From positions 59,717,202 to 59,781,201 of the forward strand of contig OX359264.1 in NCBI GenBank assembly GCA_947179155.2: a stretch of DNA of 64,000 bases. Direction: 5' to 3'. Position 1 is the stretch's first letter, and each line of letters starts with the position of its first letter. The notes beneath the pieces are model-generated. The model was given only the letters and a program-made list of their open reading frames with translations. It was not told the origin of the DNA and ran no database searches. Of this stretch, positions 49,623 to 61,996 are shown piece by piece. Source of the DNA: Hedera helix. Taxonomy: Eukaryota; Streptophyta; Magnoliopsida; Apiales; Araliaceae. The translations under genes and the position numbers were made by a program.

Positions 49623-51230
49623 GAAATAATTGACTAATTAATACCTATATTTAAAAGTAAGACTTGAGATCAACTTTTTAATTAATTGAAGGAGCAACCG
49701 AGTTAACTCGATTGTCATTCGTACTATCCAACAGAGTTGACTCGATAGTATTAAATGTTCAGTTAAATAAAAAATAATTATTATTAATGATAGTGCATTG
49801 TTAAGATATTCACGTTATATCTTTGTCTATTCGTTTTTTGAGTTTCATTAATACATTTAATTGTAACCACATTGAATTATGAATTTATAAAATAAAACAA
49901 ACTTACACTCAATACAAAATAAAATTTACTATTACTATATATTTAAAAATTTATCTAAATTATTTTGAATTCTACAAATTGTTATGCTATTAATTTATTA
50001 TATATTTGATTACAGAATTTCAATAACTAATTATGCATAAAAATTATTAAATTATTAATAAAATTATAAAATAACCGTGCATACACTAGTGATATACTAC
50101 CTCCATTCCTTTTTATATGTCTTTTTAGAGAAAAAAAAAATTTGTTTATTTTTATTTGTCATTTGTAAATTTCAAAGAAGCATTAAATGCTTAATTTCCT
50201 ATATTATCTTTTACAATTAAAGGTTAATTTATTTCTCTCTCATCTTTTCAATAAATTTTAGATGGTTAATATTAAAATTTTATGTTCAATTTAGTCAATC
50301 AGATAAAGTATTAATGTGCATTTCTTAATTTTTTTTTCTTTAAAAAGACAAATAAAAAGAAAACTAGTGATATAATAAATAAAGAGAGTTTGAGATTTAG
50401 GACAACCCAAATCCCTATTTGAGGCCAGCAAAGAAAGGAATTAAGGAACTAGTAAAACAAAAGTAAATTGCAAGGAGGAGGAGGAGGAGGAGGGGAACAA
50501 TTGCATCCAATTGGGATTTGTAGAGATGATTGAATGAGAAGAAGGGAGCTGAGGTAAGTAGCGACTTGCAATTTATAAATGTGTAATATAATCATACAAA
50601 AAGCCCTTAAAAACTACTCCATGAGACACTTGAAAAATATGAGTTTTATTACGTATTATGATTTTTTTTAAATTTTGATTTTAACATACAATAATATATA
50701 AAATTAAATAAAATTATAATGATAGCCTATAATATTACATATATTTTAAATTTTTTTTATCAACAGTACTTTATCACGTAACTGACAAGAATGAAATTTA
50801 TATATAAATTCGCAATATTATAAGATTAGTATTGATTTTTTAAAAATTAATTTGTGATATTTTTAAATTTAAAATTGACATGATTTATTTAAAATATTAA
50901 AATAATAAATGTTATAATTAGTAGTAGTGCTTTTTAGATAATTTATAATATTTATTATTATATTGATATAAATTAAATAAATTTATATTAATTTTAAATT
51001 TAAAAATATTTAAAATTAAATTTTAAAAATTAATATCGATATTATAATTTGGAACTTTGTGCATTTCCGGCAAGTATTGAGTTTTTTAAGTTCAGTTTGA
51101 TTTTATTTTTTTAATTAAAGAAAAGGTATATAGACAGAATTATGGAGGTTCATAGATACGTACGACCCACGCTTGCATTTTCTTTTTGTCTGTTTGTTCG
51201 TTTTTGAGATCCACAAACGTATCCAATAAG
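49623..51230. other. AT-rich intergenic DNA
   Basis: Another MITE-like left end (TACCTCCATTCCTTTTTATA) occurs at 50098, with a possible right part near 50350. A (GGA)n run sits at about 50474-50495. No gene recognised. Confidence 0.5.
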
Positions 51231-51273
51231 CAACCCAACCCAACCCCAACCACAACCCCAACCCCAACCCCCT
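51231..51273 (-). repeat. C-rich CCAACCC-type repeat with G-quadruplex potential on the minus strand
   Basis: About six irregular copies of AACCC/AACCCC. The minus strand therefore has at least four runs of three to four G separated by TT or TTGTGGTT. It is not the TTTAGGG telomere unit. Confidence 0.8.
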
Positions 51274-51388
51274 AGTCAAATTAAATTATTTTAATCTTCT
51301 AAATGAACTCACGTCACACCATTTCGAATTTTAAATTTCAAAATAAATATTACTATCTCACTTTTAACTTACTATTATATTTAAATTA

Positions 51389-51617
51389 ATACTTCTTTTG
51401 TCCTTTATTTATTATTTATAAATTTAAAAAATATTAAATACTTAGTTTTTTATAATTAAAGATTAATTTATTTTTCTCTTATATTTTTAATAAATTTTAA
51501 AAAAATAATATTAAAATTTTATAACCAATTTAATTAATTAAACAAAATATTAATTATATATTTTAATTTATATACATAATTTTAAAACGTGAATTAAAAA
51601 AATACGGAGAAAGTAAA
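51389..51617. mobile_element. Stowaway-like MITE
   Basis: Left AATACTTCTTTTGTCC pairs with reversed right TACTTTCTCCGTATTT; AT-rich interior without coding capacity. Confidence 0.45.
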
Positions 51618-51699
51618 GAAGACAAAGTCGTATAATCTAGAGAGCGTATGCTACAAGCAAACAAAGCCACGCCCACAAAATATTCCCAAACCGCGTAAA

Positions 51700-51900
51700 A
51701 TTGGGGCACGTGATTGTGACGTCATAAAGATAAACCACAGCCGTATGATCCATCAAGTTAACGGAGACTCCGTAAATTTGAGATTACAGGTGTGGGGCCA
51801 GGAATGGGTAAAGGCCACTGGTCGCGCATCGTGCTGCGGATTGATGGCGACCAGCAGGGTCCGTGTATCGTGGCCCAGTTCGTTTCACCGAAATCGAGCT
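51700..51900. other. GC-rich island with ACGT elements and a short stem-loop
   Basis: It stands out from the AT-rich surroundings. It holds CACGTG (51707-51712), TGACGTCA (51717-51724) and a perfect inverted pair CTGGTCGC (51818-51825) / GCGACCAG (51847-51854). A short frame from about 51804 reads through the GC-rich part but I do not recognise its peptide. It could be a promoter or conserved non-coding element; no adjacent gene start was found. Confidence 0.4.
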
Positions 51901-52562
51901 TAATTAATAAAGTGTTTAATTCATTAATCATGCGGGTAGAAATCTTTATGACTTGATGATTTGTATTTTGCTCCGATTATGATTTCCGTGATAGGCTCGC
52001 CTACAATTCGATGCATTAAGCTTTTCTTTTTAATTATTATTATATGTATATTCCAAAAGTTGGAATATTATTTTTTATTAAAACAATCAAAAGATTTGAG
52101 AAAAGTTTATTAATCAAGGACATTTTTTACATTAAAAGAAGGAAAAAAAAATACTCAAATGAATATCTTACCACCAATAAATAAGAAAATTAAAAATTGG
52201 ACTTAGCTACTCCTTTTGTTTTAAATTTAGAGTATAATTTTCTTTTGGTTATCTCTCTCTATATATACTATTTTATGTGACGTATATTATGTGTGTGTAA
52301 TTAAAAAAAATAAAATATTTAAATAAAAGAAAAAATAAAGACAAAGAATTAGAAAATAAAATAAAATAATTATTGACATATTATGATAGTCTTAAAAAAT
52401 AACCAACACCCTTCTACTATCTCTTTAATATATATATATATATTGAAAATCGTCATTCCAAACATCATTGAATTTCAAAACATTCTTTACATTAATCCTT
52501 TCGTCTTGTTTGATAGAAGATGACTGATTTTTCAAAAATGTACTCATTTGAGATATATGCAT

Positions 52563-52820
52563 TACTCCGTCTGTTTTAAAATATTAATATTAATTTTTAA
52601 AGTCAATTAAAAATATTTTTAAATTTTAAATTAATATATATATTTTAAATTATAGTTAAAATAATAATAAATATTATAAATTATCTCAAAAGTATTATTA
52701 CTTGTAAAATTTAATTTTTTATAATTTTTAATAACTCATCTTAATTTTGAATTTAAAAATTATTTTTAATTGACTTTCAAATGTGAATAATAATTTTATA
52801 ATTTAAAATAGAGGGAATAT
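52563..52820. mobile_element. Stowaway-like MITE, about 258 bp
   Basis: Left ATTACTCCGTCTGTTTTAAA pairs with reversed right ATATTCCCTCTATTTTAAAT, and both halves contain AAAGTCAATT or its inverse, so the arms pair well inward. Confidence 0.65.
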
Positions 52821-52857
52821 AAAAGAACGTTAAAGTAATTACCTTTAAATATAAGAG

Positions 52858-52921
52858 CACTGACATGGACGGAACTATGTATATAGTTGAGGGTGCCATG
52901 GCACTCATGAGTTTTGAAAAT

Positions 52922-52974
<53 letters not shown>

Positions 52975-53152
52975 TTAATTAATTACATGTTCTATATTTT
53001 TGGACTTTGGCACTTCCTATAAAAATATAAAAGTAAAAAAAAAAATAGACTTTGTATGTTCTATATATTTTCAACTATGAATATCATCAAAACTAGGCTT
53101 CGATTTAAGTTAGCATCCCCTAAAATAAAATCCTAACTCCACCACTGACTGC
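52858..53152. mobile_element. Possible hAT-like non-autonomous element
   Basis: Left CACTGACATGGACGGAACTA and reversed right CAGTCAGTGGTGGAGTTAGG are weakly similar inverted ends of a type common in plants. It contains a long (TA)n tract. Boundaries are approximate. Confidence 0.35.
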
Positions 53153-54840
53153 TACACTTACAATTTTTTTTTATAAAAAATAACTTATAAAATGATGTGT
53201 TTAGGTGTAATTAATAGATAATTTATTATACATGAATGAATCCAATAGTTGTATCAATCATTATCATACACATCATTTTGTAACTATTCTTTACGCATTA
53301 TACTATTATTGCAAATAAACTAAAATATAAATTGCACCCCAAAATTATAGAAATTTTAAATCTTGCACTTTAATTTTTAAAACGCATCTAACTACATCTT
53401 AAAAAAAAATTCGCCAGACAAAATGCAATATTCAAAACTTTTCGCTAAACAAAATGTACCCTAAAGTTTTTTCGACTAAATAAAATGTACCCTTAATTTT
53501 GGGTACAAATTATATTTTTTTAAATAAAAAATAAATTTAAAATATACTTAAATGTGTTTTAAATATTAAAATATAAACCTTAAAATTCCTATATTAAGGT
53601 GTAATTTGTACATTAATCTTATTCTATAAATATTGACCTTTTGCGGGACACGTTAGCAATACACGCGGAACTTTATCTAAACATTTTCCATGGAAAAGAG
53701 ATGAAAGGAATAAAAAACGGCAAAAATTTGCAAATTTCACTCCTTATTTTAATCGCCGCGGAGAGGATGATAACTAACAAAATACTAACCATTCATTTGC
53801 GACGGTCAATCTCACTTCTTGGGCTTCTTATTATATTTAATTTAACGTTAATCATAATTTAATTTCATTATTATATTTATTGATACATAAATTATTATAG
53901 TTTGTCATTTTTTACTTAGTAAAATAATGGTATTGTTATATTTATTGCTAGTCGGTAGATGTCGCGTACCTAAGGAGGAGACAGGTAATTATTTTCATTT
54001 TTGTCTAGTTGCATGTCTAGCGATTTGTTGATTTTTGTCATAATACAAATTTTTATTGATTTATAAATATATAAAAGAACTTGTTATGAGCAATGAGATA
54101 TATAATTACATGTTTTACCCATTCTTAACACCCAAAGAGGGCTCAAGTATATTTTTTTGGCAAAACAAATTTTTTGTTACAAGCTGACCCACGACATGAT
54201 AAGGTACAGGAAAATAGTCCAAAATGTCCTCCTTTAAAAAGTCACGAAATAAATTTCAACTCATAATCTAGACGGAAATTATTTGTTAAATTTATTGCTG
54301 AACAAAGTATTAATTCCACTTACAATTGGGGAGATTATTTTCTCCACTTTTCTAGTTTTACAAGATTCATTTTCCATTAGGCGTTAAATCGAACCCCTTT
54401 AATTATTGGCCAAGTCTTTTGACTTATCATCATTTCCTCTATAAATTTGAACAAGATTCCTTAACTTTATATTGCATGTACGCTAAAAACATGCCAAAGG
54501 CTCAAGTGTACGTTGTTAGTTTTCTTTATATAAAATAAAAGGGTCAAATTTTAACTATGTTTTTATTGTTCCTGCATTGCTCTTCACAAACCTGCTTAAG
54601 TCATAATAATAAGCATTAAAAGTTTGAAACTAGAGTACTCTTGTTCCTTTATTATTTTTACCTCTATAATATATACATCACTAACAATGTGTTTAACGAT
54701 CGATATTTATCTATTATATAATAGAAGAGTAATAAAAATAACTACTTTTTTGATGTTGTGTCACACTTAAATTCTTGACCTCTTTTACCTTTTTTATCCC
54801 TTAAATTTTTTCTTATATTTTTTTAACTTTATTTTATAAA

Positions 54841-54877
<37 letters not shown>

Positions 54878-55684
54878 GCACAAAATACGTGTCAAAAGTA
54901 CTAATATTTATAATTGCACCACAAGTTTGCAACAGTGCGTATAATAATACTTTAAAAATATGCAATATAACAGTGATAGTTTTTTTTCTCATGTCCCACA
55001 AAAAACAGTGGTAGTTCGACAATTTGTTTACCATTCTTCTTACATGATGGGAGATTATGGGTCTGTTCAGCAATTAATTATAAGTTTACTAAATCAATTT
55101 ATAAGTAATTTTTTACTGTTTGAGTACTTCTGTGTGATTTATTTTATAATTTATAAATTAAGTTATAAGTAATTTAAAAAAATAATTATTTATTATTTTT
55201 AAAAATATGACTTATAAATCATTTTAAAATAAATAGGTTTGATCAAATATAATAACTCTTTTATCTTTATTCTAATAATCTTTATAATTTATTTTAATTT
55301 ATAATAAGTTATTTTTACAATTTGTTTGAATTTAATTTCTAACTTATAAATAATAATGATACTGAACACTTTTTATTTATAAATTATACTTTAAAATAAT
55401 TTATAAGTTATTTTAAATTTTAATTTATAAATTATTCTAAAATAAGTAACAACTCTTTAAAAAATACTTACTAATAATGTGGGACACACAACTGTGTATA
55501 AATAAAAAAATAAATGTACTAATACATACTAATACAAGACTATCATTTGCTAAGTTCAAGAAAAGTAGCTGAGTAATCCCGTATCAATGCATGTAAAAAT
55601 TTAAATATCTACTATTAAACATTTCACATGCACACGTACGAGATTAGTACCATACTCAAAACCTCCCCTACGCCGTAAAAAGCT

Positions 55685-55861
55685 CACGTGTAAGTCGATC
55701 GCGTTCACACCGCAACCAGTTTACCGGTCAAGACTAACGTATGAAAGCGTAGACCATTCTTGTCTGGACCAAACAATCTACTTCGCATTTCATGCCCCCT
55801 CACCGGCCCTCCTTTTGTTTTGGGTATTCCGCGCAGACCTTAACCGGCATTTGGCAGTCAA
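55685..55861 (+). promoter_or_regulatory. WRKY promoter with G-box and two W-box cores
   Basis: CACGTG lies at 55685-55690. GGTCAA (55726-55731) and AGTCAA (55856-55861) are W boxes (TTGACC and TTGACT) on the minus strand, 336 and 206 bp upstream of the WRKY start codon. WRKY genes are often controlled by WRKY factors through such sites, so autoregulation is a reasonable inference. Confidence 0.5.
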
Positions 55862-56061
55862 CCATTGTGGGCATACTCCCCAACCAGAACCCACCTCACC
55901 ATTTCCAACCCAAATCCCCTCTTCTTTTGCATTCACACCTTAAGACTTAAAGCCCCAACAAGCCAACTAAAGTCTCTCTCTCTCTCTCAAACTACTACTA
56001 GTACTACTTATACGGAGGAGTGAGTTTTTTACGAAGAAGTTTTGATTCTCATCATCAAATA

Positions 56062-57449
56062 ATGGAAAAGAAACAGAGGGTGAAGGTAGAAGAAGATCCG
56101 ACCCAGTGCTCATCGGATCCGAACCTATTATTAGCAGATTTGTTGGACTTTGGTGGTGATCAAAAGAGCTCTTTAGGGTTCATGGAGTTGTTGGGCATTC
56201 AAGATTACAATAACACTACTTCAATCTTTGATATATTACGAGAAGAACCCTCGGCTCCTCCTCCTCCCACTGATCAAGCTTCAACAAATCCTGCAGAGTC
56301 ATCAGAAGTCTTAAATACCCCTGCTACTCCTAACTCTTCTTCAGTTTCTTCGGTTTCAAGTGGGGCACCAGAACAGAGTAAAATAGTAAATGAACAAGAA
56401 GAAGAACACCAGCAGCATAAAACCAAGCAACAGTACGGTTTTTTTTTCTTTTCTTTTTTGATTTTGTCGTCATTTTCTGAAAAATCCCTCTTGAGAAAGA
56501 GTCTTATATCGGTTATTTTTACGAGTAGACACAATATTCATAGTTTATAAATTAATACAGGTACATGTTTGCAACAAAAATTAATAATATTTTCTTCTGA
56601 GGAGAGGTGAATTGTGTGTTGTTTGATCTGATTTTTAATTAATTAATTTTTCTATGCATATTCTAGGTTGAAAGCCAAGAAAACGAGCCAGAAGAAAAAG
56701 CAGAGAGAGCCAAGATTTGCCTTCATGACAAAGAGTGAAGTTGATCACCTGGAAGATGGGTACAGATGGAGAAAGTACGGCCAAAAAGCTGTGAAAAACA
56801 GCCATTTTCCTAGGTACTTTTTCAATTTATTCGAAAAACATAAATGTATGCTCTTTCTTGTTTTGAAAAGAAAACTCCAAATAAACTTTAATAAGGGATT
56901 TGCATGCGGCCATGCTGTTTTAACTTCAAATGGATATTCTTTTCTTCGTTTTGAATCAAACTCATGTAAATATTTATTAAGCTGGAAATTTAGTAAAAAG
57001 GGTTTACTTTAATTTTCAGGAGTTACTATCGGTGCACTAGTTCATCATGTGATGTGAAGAAGAGAGTGGAGCGTTCTTTTGATGATCCTAGCATCGTTGT
57101 GACAACTTATGAAGGCCAACACACCCATCAAAGCCCGGTCATGCCACGAGGAATCAGCCCTGCCGGATTCCCACCGGGTTCGGGTATTTCTGCTGCCGGC
57201 GCCGCCGGATTCCATCTGCCGGTGCAAATGAGCCTTTTGTCTCACCCTGGCCAGCCGCAGTTCAACAATTTGGCAGTACCCTTTAATTTCGGTTATAATA
57301 CGATGATAAATGATTGCACAAATCCTAATGCTGCTGCATCTATGCACGATAGAGGTTTCGTCGGAACTCCGGCGACTATGGCGTTCTTGAGAGATAATGG
57401 GCTTCTTCAAGACATTGTGCCTTCCATCATGGGAACGGAAGACCAGTAG
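56062..57449 (+). CDS. WRKY transcription factor, group IIc
   Basis: Three exons, 56062-56432, 56667-56813 and 57020-57449, give 948 nt and 315 residues. The start is the ATG beginning MEKKQRVKVEE. The DNA-binding domain spans about residues 139-210: EPRFAFMTKSEVDHLEDGYR, then WRKYGQK (158-164), and the zinc finger C178-X4-C183-X23-H207-X-H209, which is the group IIc pattern. Intron 2 falls at the conserved position inside the domain (after PR, before SYYRC), intron 1 is phase 2. A lysine-rich stretch just before the domain is a likely nuclear signal. The C-terminus has LLQDIVPSIM, a motif I associate with WRKY23/WRKY48-like proteins. It binds W boxes in the nucleus; IIc members act in defence and development. 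One conserved position reads NSHFPR instead of NSPFPR or NSPYPR. Frames at both intron edges read on into introns and should be ignored. Confidence 0.95.
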
Positions 57450-59010
57450 AAGCAGGGGGAAATTACTTCCTTCTTTTAATGTAATTCTGTTTAGTGACTG
57501 ACAAAAATGGGGGGTGTAACCTGTAGATGAACATTTCATGTCATTCTCTTAATTCCTTTCTAAGCTAGTAGTAACTTTTGGCATCATTCGCAACCCTAAT
57601 GATCATATATCTGACATGGGTTTTTGATCCTATGAAGATGTATACTGGTTTCTTGATATGTTGTATATTTCTTCTTACAAAAATTACCCTTCTTAATTTG
57701 GTTACCAATTTTATTTGAATTCTTATTTGTTTTTGGGCAATTTGATATTAATAAAGTAAAAATTATATTATCAAAATAATAAATATTATTTAAAATATTA
57801 AGTATCATTAAAACAACTAAAAATATTATTTTTGTCACAATATCAGTGGCATCATCTTTGACTGTATAAGGAATGTATGTGCATTAATGTTTGCCAGACT
57901 CGGGAGCAAATTCAGGAAACAGCCGTGGCAGTTCCTTTATCCGTGGATGTGAAGGTGAAGCTAGAGACCCATTTTAAGTGAAAAGGAAGAAAGCAACAGT
58001 AAGAAATAAATGAAGGCAATAAATGTTTGATGTCTTGTTCAAGTAAAAATACATTGGCACAGCGTGGGAGAATTATTATAGGACTTGCCAACTTTTATAC
58101 TTTATGAATTATTGCAACCCCTCCCTCTCCCTCCCCCTTCTTTTTTACTTTTAAATAAATATAAACACACAATAATTAAATACTATATTAAATATTATAT
58201 TTATTTATATTAATAAAAAATAAAATATATCACGAATCAAATACTATATTCCTTTATATTTTTAAAAAATAAAATATAATATTAAAATTCATGTCATATT
58301 TCACTTTTTTAATAATATAATATTTAATATATTATTTAATTATTATATACGTAAACTTGTCATTTACTTTTACGATGCCTGAGATCATGGATTTTTGATT
58401 CATTGAATGCTACTACTATATATATGTCTGCAATCAACCATACACGCGGCCGATCTTCAAATAAATGAGACCAAAAAGTATAGGAAAAAAGATAATAAGT
58501 GAACAGATTTATAAGGGAAGAATTTACATTACTATCTCAATTTCAATTCAAATACTTGTACAAATTTCATTTGAGACTTTGAAAGACTACTGAAACAAAA
58601 ATGAGCAGTCAAGAACGTACAAGAGGTAAGATGGGCAATTGGTCATTATCTTGGGACCATTTTTTTAATAAATAAAATTAAGTTTTAATTACATGACAAG
58701 GAAAGGGTATAAGAAAACTAGAAGCTCCATTTGTTTTGGAGTTTTTTTTTTCATTTTTTATTTTATTAGACACTGAAAAGTGGTCCATAAAAATTATTTT
58801 ACGAGTCAATGCACATTAAAGCTTAATTTTACAAGAAAATGACTTGCTATTCTCAAATTGGTTGAGAAATCTCTAAAAAAAAACAGCACAAATGTCACTT
58901 GAACGGAAGTTTTTCCTAAAATCTGGCAAAATCATATGATTAAGTTGGACCACACAACCTCCGTCTTATTCTTTATATAAATACACATAAGAAATAGAAT
59001 AACATCAAGA
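57450..59010. other. Intergenic DNA downstream of the WRKY gene
   Basis: The 3' flank of the WRKY gene followed by AT-rich DNA. No gene or bounded element recognised. Confidence 0.5.
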
Positions 59011-59352
59011 CTATGTTTGTTTACAAAATACATACTTGTGATTGGACTATTTGTATTAATTTAAAGTTATTTTTGACTTTTTTATCCCATGATGATAGAT
59101 TATTAGTCCCTTAAATAGTCCTTGGATTATTTTTTTATCATTCTCAAGGCTATTTATGAGGGATTATATAATCCCATGATAAATTTGGGATTATATAATT
59201 CCTCATAAATAGCCTTGAGAATGATAAAAAAAATAATCCAAGGACTATTTAAGGGACTATTAATCTCTCATGATGGGATAAAAAAGTCGAAAATAACTTT
59301 AAATTAATATAAATAATCCAATCCCAAATATGTATTTTGTAAACAAACATAG
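59011..59352. mobile_element. 342-bp near-perfect palindrome, MITE-like
   Basis: Begins CTATGTTTGTTTACAAAATA and ends with its near-exact inverse (TGTATTTTGTAAACAAACATAG region). Arms of about 165 bp pair almost fully, meeting near 59180 around CATGATAAATTTGGGATT. CAAGA precedes the left end and occurs two bases after the right end, so a short target duplication is possible. A transcript would form a very long hairpin. Confidence 0.82.
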
Positions 59353-59674
59353 CCCAAGAGAATACACATTGTGGTTCGAAAATATATGAATTTGACGCCT
59401 GATTTATTGGCTTTCCTTGTATAATAAAGAAACCTTTAGTTAACATAATTGCGACCCACTACAAGATCACGTGACCCAAAGTATACTGTTTTGTAAGCAT
59501 ATTATCTACATAAGATCAATTACTAATCTTTTCTCTAAAACATAAATACAGATTCTAAGAATTCCAATAGGCATTGGCAAGAATGTAAAATTGCTCAACT
59601 TATTCCCAAAAGACCATTACTGCAAGCCGCAGCCTAATTCCTTAAATTGGCACTTGGCAGTAAATTTACGCCCC

Positions 59675-61996
59675 TTAGCTCGGAAATTGTTCCGAGCTTG
59701 TCAATGCCTGTGCATGGACATGATCAAAACCCTGAAAAACAAAAGCATGGCAATACGAACTAGGCCATATGATGAATAAAGTCGATGAAAGTATGGAACA
59801 AAGAAACCAACAGCTAATTTCCTAATAAAGATGTTATATGGTTTGTATGCTAAATATGTGAAACCAGAAAATAGGTATTAGTTCTTTACTTAGTTAGCAC
59901 AGGTGGTCCAGAACTCCAGATGTGAGGCTAATATAGATTCCAAATATCTTAAGAAGGTTAGCCGAGAAGTCAATAGGAAACAAGAAATAAAGGAAACAAA
60001 TACCCTGGGACATCTCATACTTCTCAGTGTTCCCTATGATCCAGCACAAGGGTGAGCCACTAGAAGTGTTATGTTTTTGCTAGTTTGAACATTGCATATA
60101 TAATTCCAATATTCCATGTACAGTGTTCCAGAACACATACAAGGATAACTAATTGAATATGCACATGCAGGTGAGGATTTAGCGTTCATGTACATGAGAA
60201 GAGTGTACTAAACCATGTTTGACCACATTTAGCCCATGACGCTCAGAAAATAACTTGCAAAATAAATTGACTGTGATAATGAAATCTTTCAAAAAGGAAT
60301 ATTTATGCATGATTAGACAATTACCTGGCTGTCCCCGTTCCCCATCTGCATATTTAACTCTGATGGGAAGCATTCCCTTGAGAATACAACTGATGGTGAG
60401 CACAGATTCATAACATAAAACAGAGGTAAAACACTTTCTCAGTCTCTCACGATTGAACTCACCCAAGAAAACATATATTGGTTGTATTGTATCATGAACC
60501 AATTTGGCTTGATCATACATTAATTATTTTAGCAGACATTAAAGGTTGACTTTGTGTGGAACAAGGTGACGCCATGCGCTCCTAGCTTAAATATGGATGT
60601 AACCCATAATTCAGCACTACATAAAAAGACACAAAGTGTTAAAATAAAATATAAAGATAAATTATAGGTAAAACCAACAATAGAGTAGAACATGATCCAG
60701 AAGCTTCAGATGTGAGGGCATCAAACAACCAATACACATCAGTCACGTTAAATGAAAATATGAAATTATAGAACTGCAGATCGAACACCATGCATTATCA
60801 GAGTGAAAGATTATATCTTCATAAGATAACATGAAACAGAAAGATATGGAAGACCTTTATAGTCCAATATTTTTTTGAAGAAAACTAATATACATTCACA
60901 GATCTTCAAAACCATTTACAAAGAACAGGAGGAAACAACTGAATTTAAGAAAATGGCTTTTGACAATTTACCACAAGTCAACGTGCATCACTTCATTTTT
61001 TGTTACAATGGAACTCGCAGTCACTACCCTTAGGGTGTGCCAACCACACACAACTAATCTCGAAGTAATATGGTGGCCCTTTGTGGCGTATTGAACCCAA
61101 TACCTATGCCTTGAAAAGCACTTATATCTAGGCTCACTACCGATTCAGCTAACCCTTGGGGTTAACATCCATCACTTAATGTCAAAAAACCAATCAATTA
61201 ATCAAAATGAACTGCAACAAAAATGGTCAGGTTTTAAAAAAGATGAGCTACTTATGCGGAGCTATTAGCATAATTAACTTGACACAACTCCTCCAGGCAT
61301 CCTCTTTTCTTTTTGCAATTTTTATTTTATATTCGAGTTAAATTAGGCTAATAGTCAGTCTAACAAACATACTTCTTAGTTTTTTACACTGATGATAGGA
61401 GCAAAACTCGGGATCAAGAAAAACTTAAGTCATTAGATAACCTTTTCTTGATGGGGTAATTCACAGTAAAACCCGGGTAGCTAGAAGTTGTAGGTTCAAC
61501 AGTAGCTTGCAAAAAGAAGAAAGTTCAGTACAAAACGACATCGATATTGATCAACAATAAGATCCCTAAGACTTATACCATGACTGTGAATCAAAAATTG
61601 AAATTTCAAAACTGTACCAGTTAACTGGGAAATACTCATCATACAACATGACAAGATAGAAGGTACAGAGAGCAAGTATGCATATAGAGAAAAGAAGGTG
61701 GGTAAAACCAGCAAAATAATAAAGAATGTGGGCTTACAGTCACTTCAAGCATGGATGAACAAATCCCTTACAAATCTTCGGATGCTAAAACAGTTTTCGA
61801 GTATTATATCATAATGAATCCATTTTGAGCTCAAAGGATAGTACATGAGAAGTCTGGTGTTCCTAACAGTCCCTCGAGAGGACTTGCAAGCAAACACTGA
61901 TAGATGAAAATCATTATGCAGATACACATCTATGTACCTTGTTGATGCCAGTTCTTTCATCCTTGAGAAGAACAACCTCAGCACTATTTTCATGTT
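59675..61996 (-). pseudogene. FCA-like RRM gene fragment (exon-like pieces)
   Basis: Two minus-strand pieces resemble the first RRM of the flowering-time RNA-binding protein FCA. 61996-61938 encodes EHENSAEVVLLKDERTGINK (compare the FCA pattern ending DKRTGQQ) and 60389-60325 encodes CILKGMLPIRVKYADGERGQ (compare VRYADGERER). Both have AG acceptors and GT donors. Further splice-bounded pieces at 60033-60004 and 59731-59675 could follow but resemble nothing, and joining them gives a stop either way, so no second RRM or WW domain exists here. The RRM start and the middle exon with RNP1 (CCFVKY in FCA) were not found. The fragment most likely comes from a partial duplication or a decayed gene; an intact gene extending past the right edge cannot be ruled out. 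Confidence 0.45.

Larger units (their letters stand above)
51901..55680. other. AT-rich intergenic DNA upstream of the WRKY gene
   Basis: Apart from the two MITEs listed within it, there are (TA)n tracts at about 52925-52969 and 54847-54873, and a segment at 55065-55440 rich in TTATAAGT motifs that is likely a decayed MITE. No gene recognised. Confidence 0.5.

Noticed and set aside
51231..51273. Interstitial telomere repeat
   Set aside because: The unit is CCAACCC(C), not CCCTAAA.
56020..56061. Upstream extension of the WRKY frame
   Set aside because: It begins at GTG; the first ATG in frame is at 56062 and fits plant initiation.
60179..60520. 113-codon minus-strand frame at the FCA-like region
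   Set aside because: Only its central 65 nt, bounded by splice sites, resembles a known protein; the rest is intron-like.
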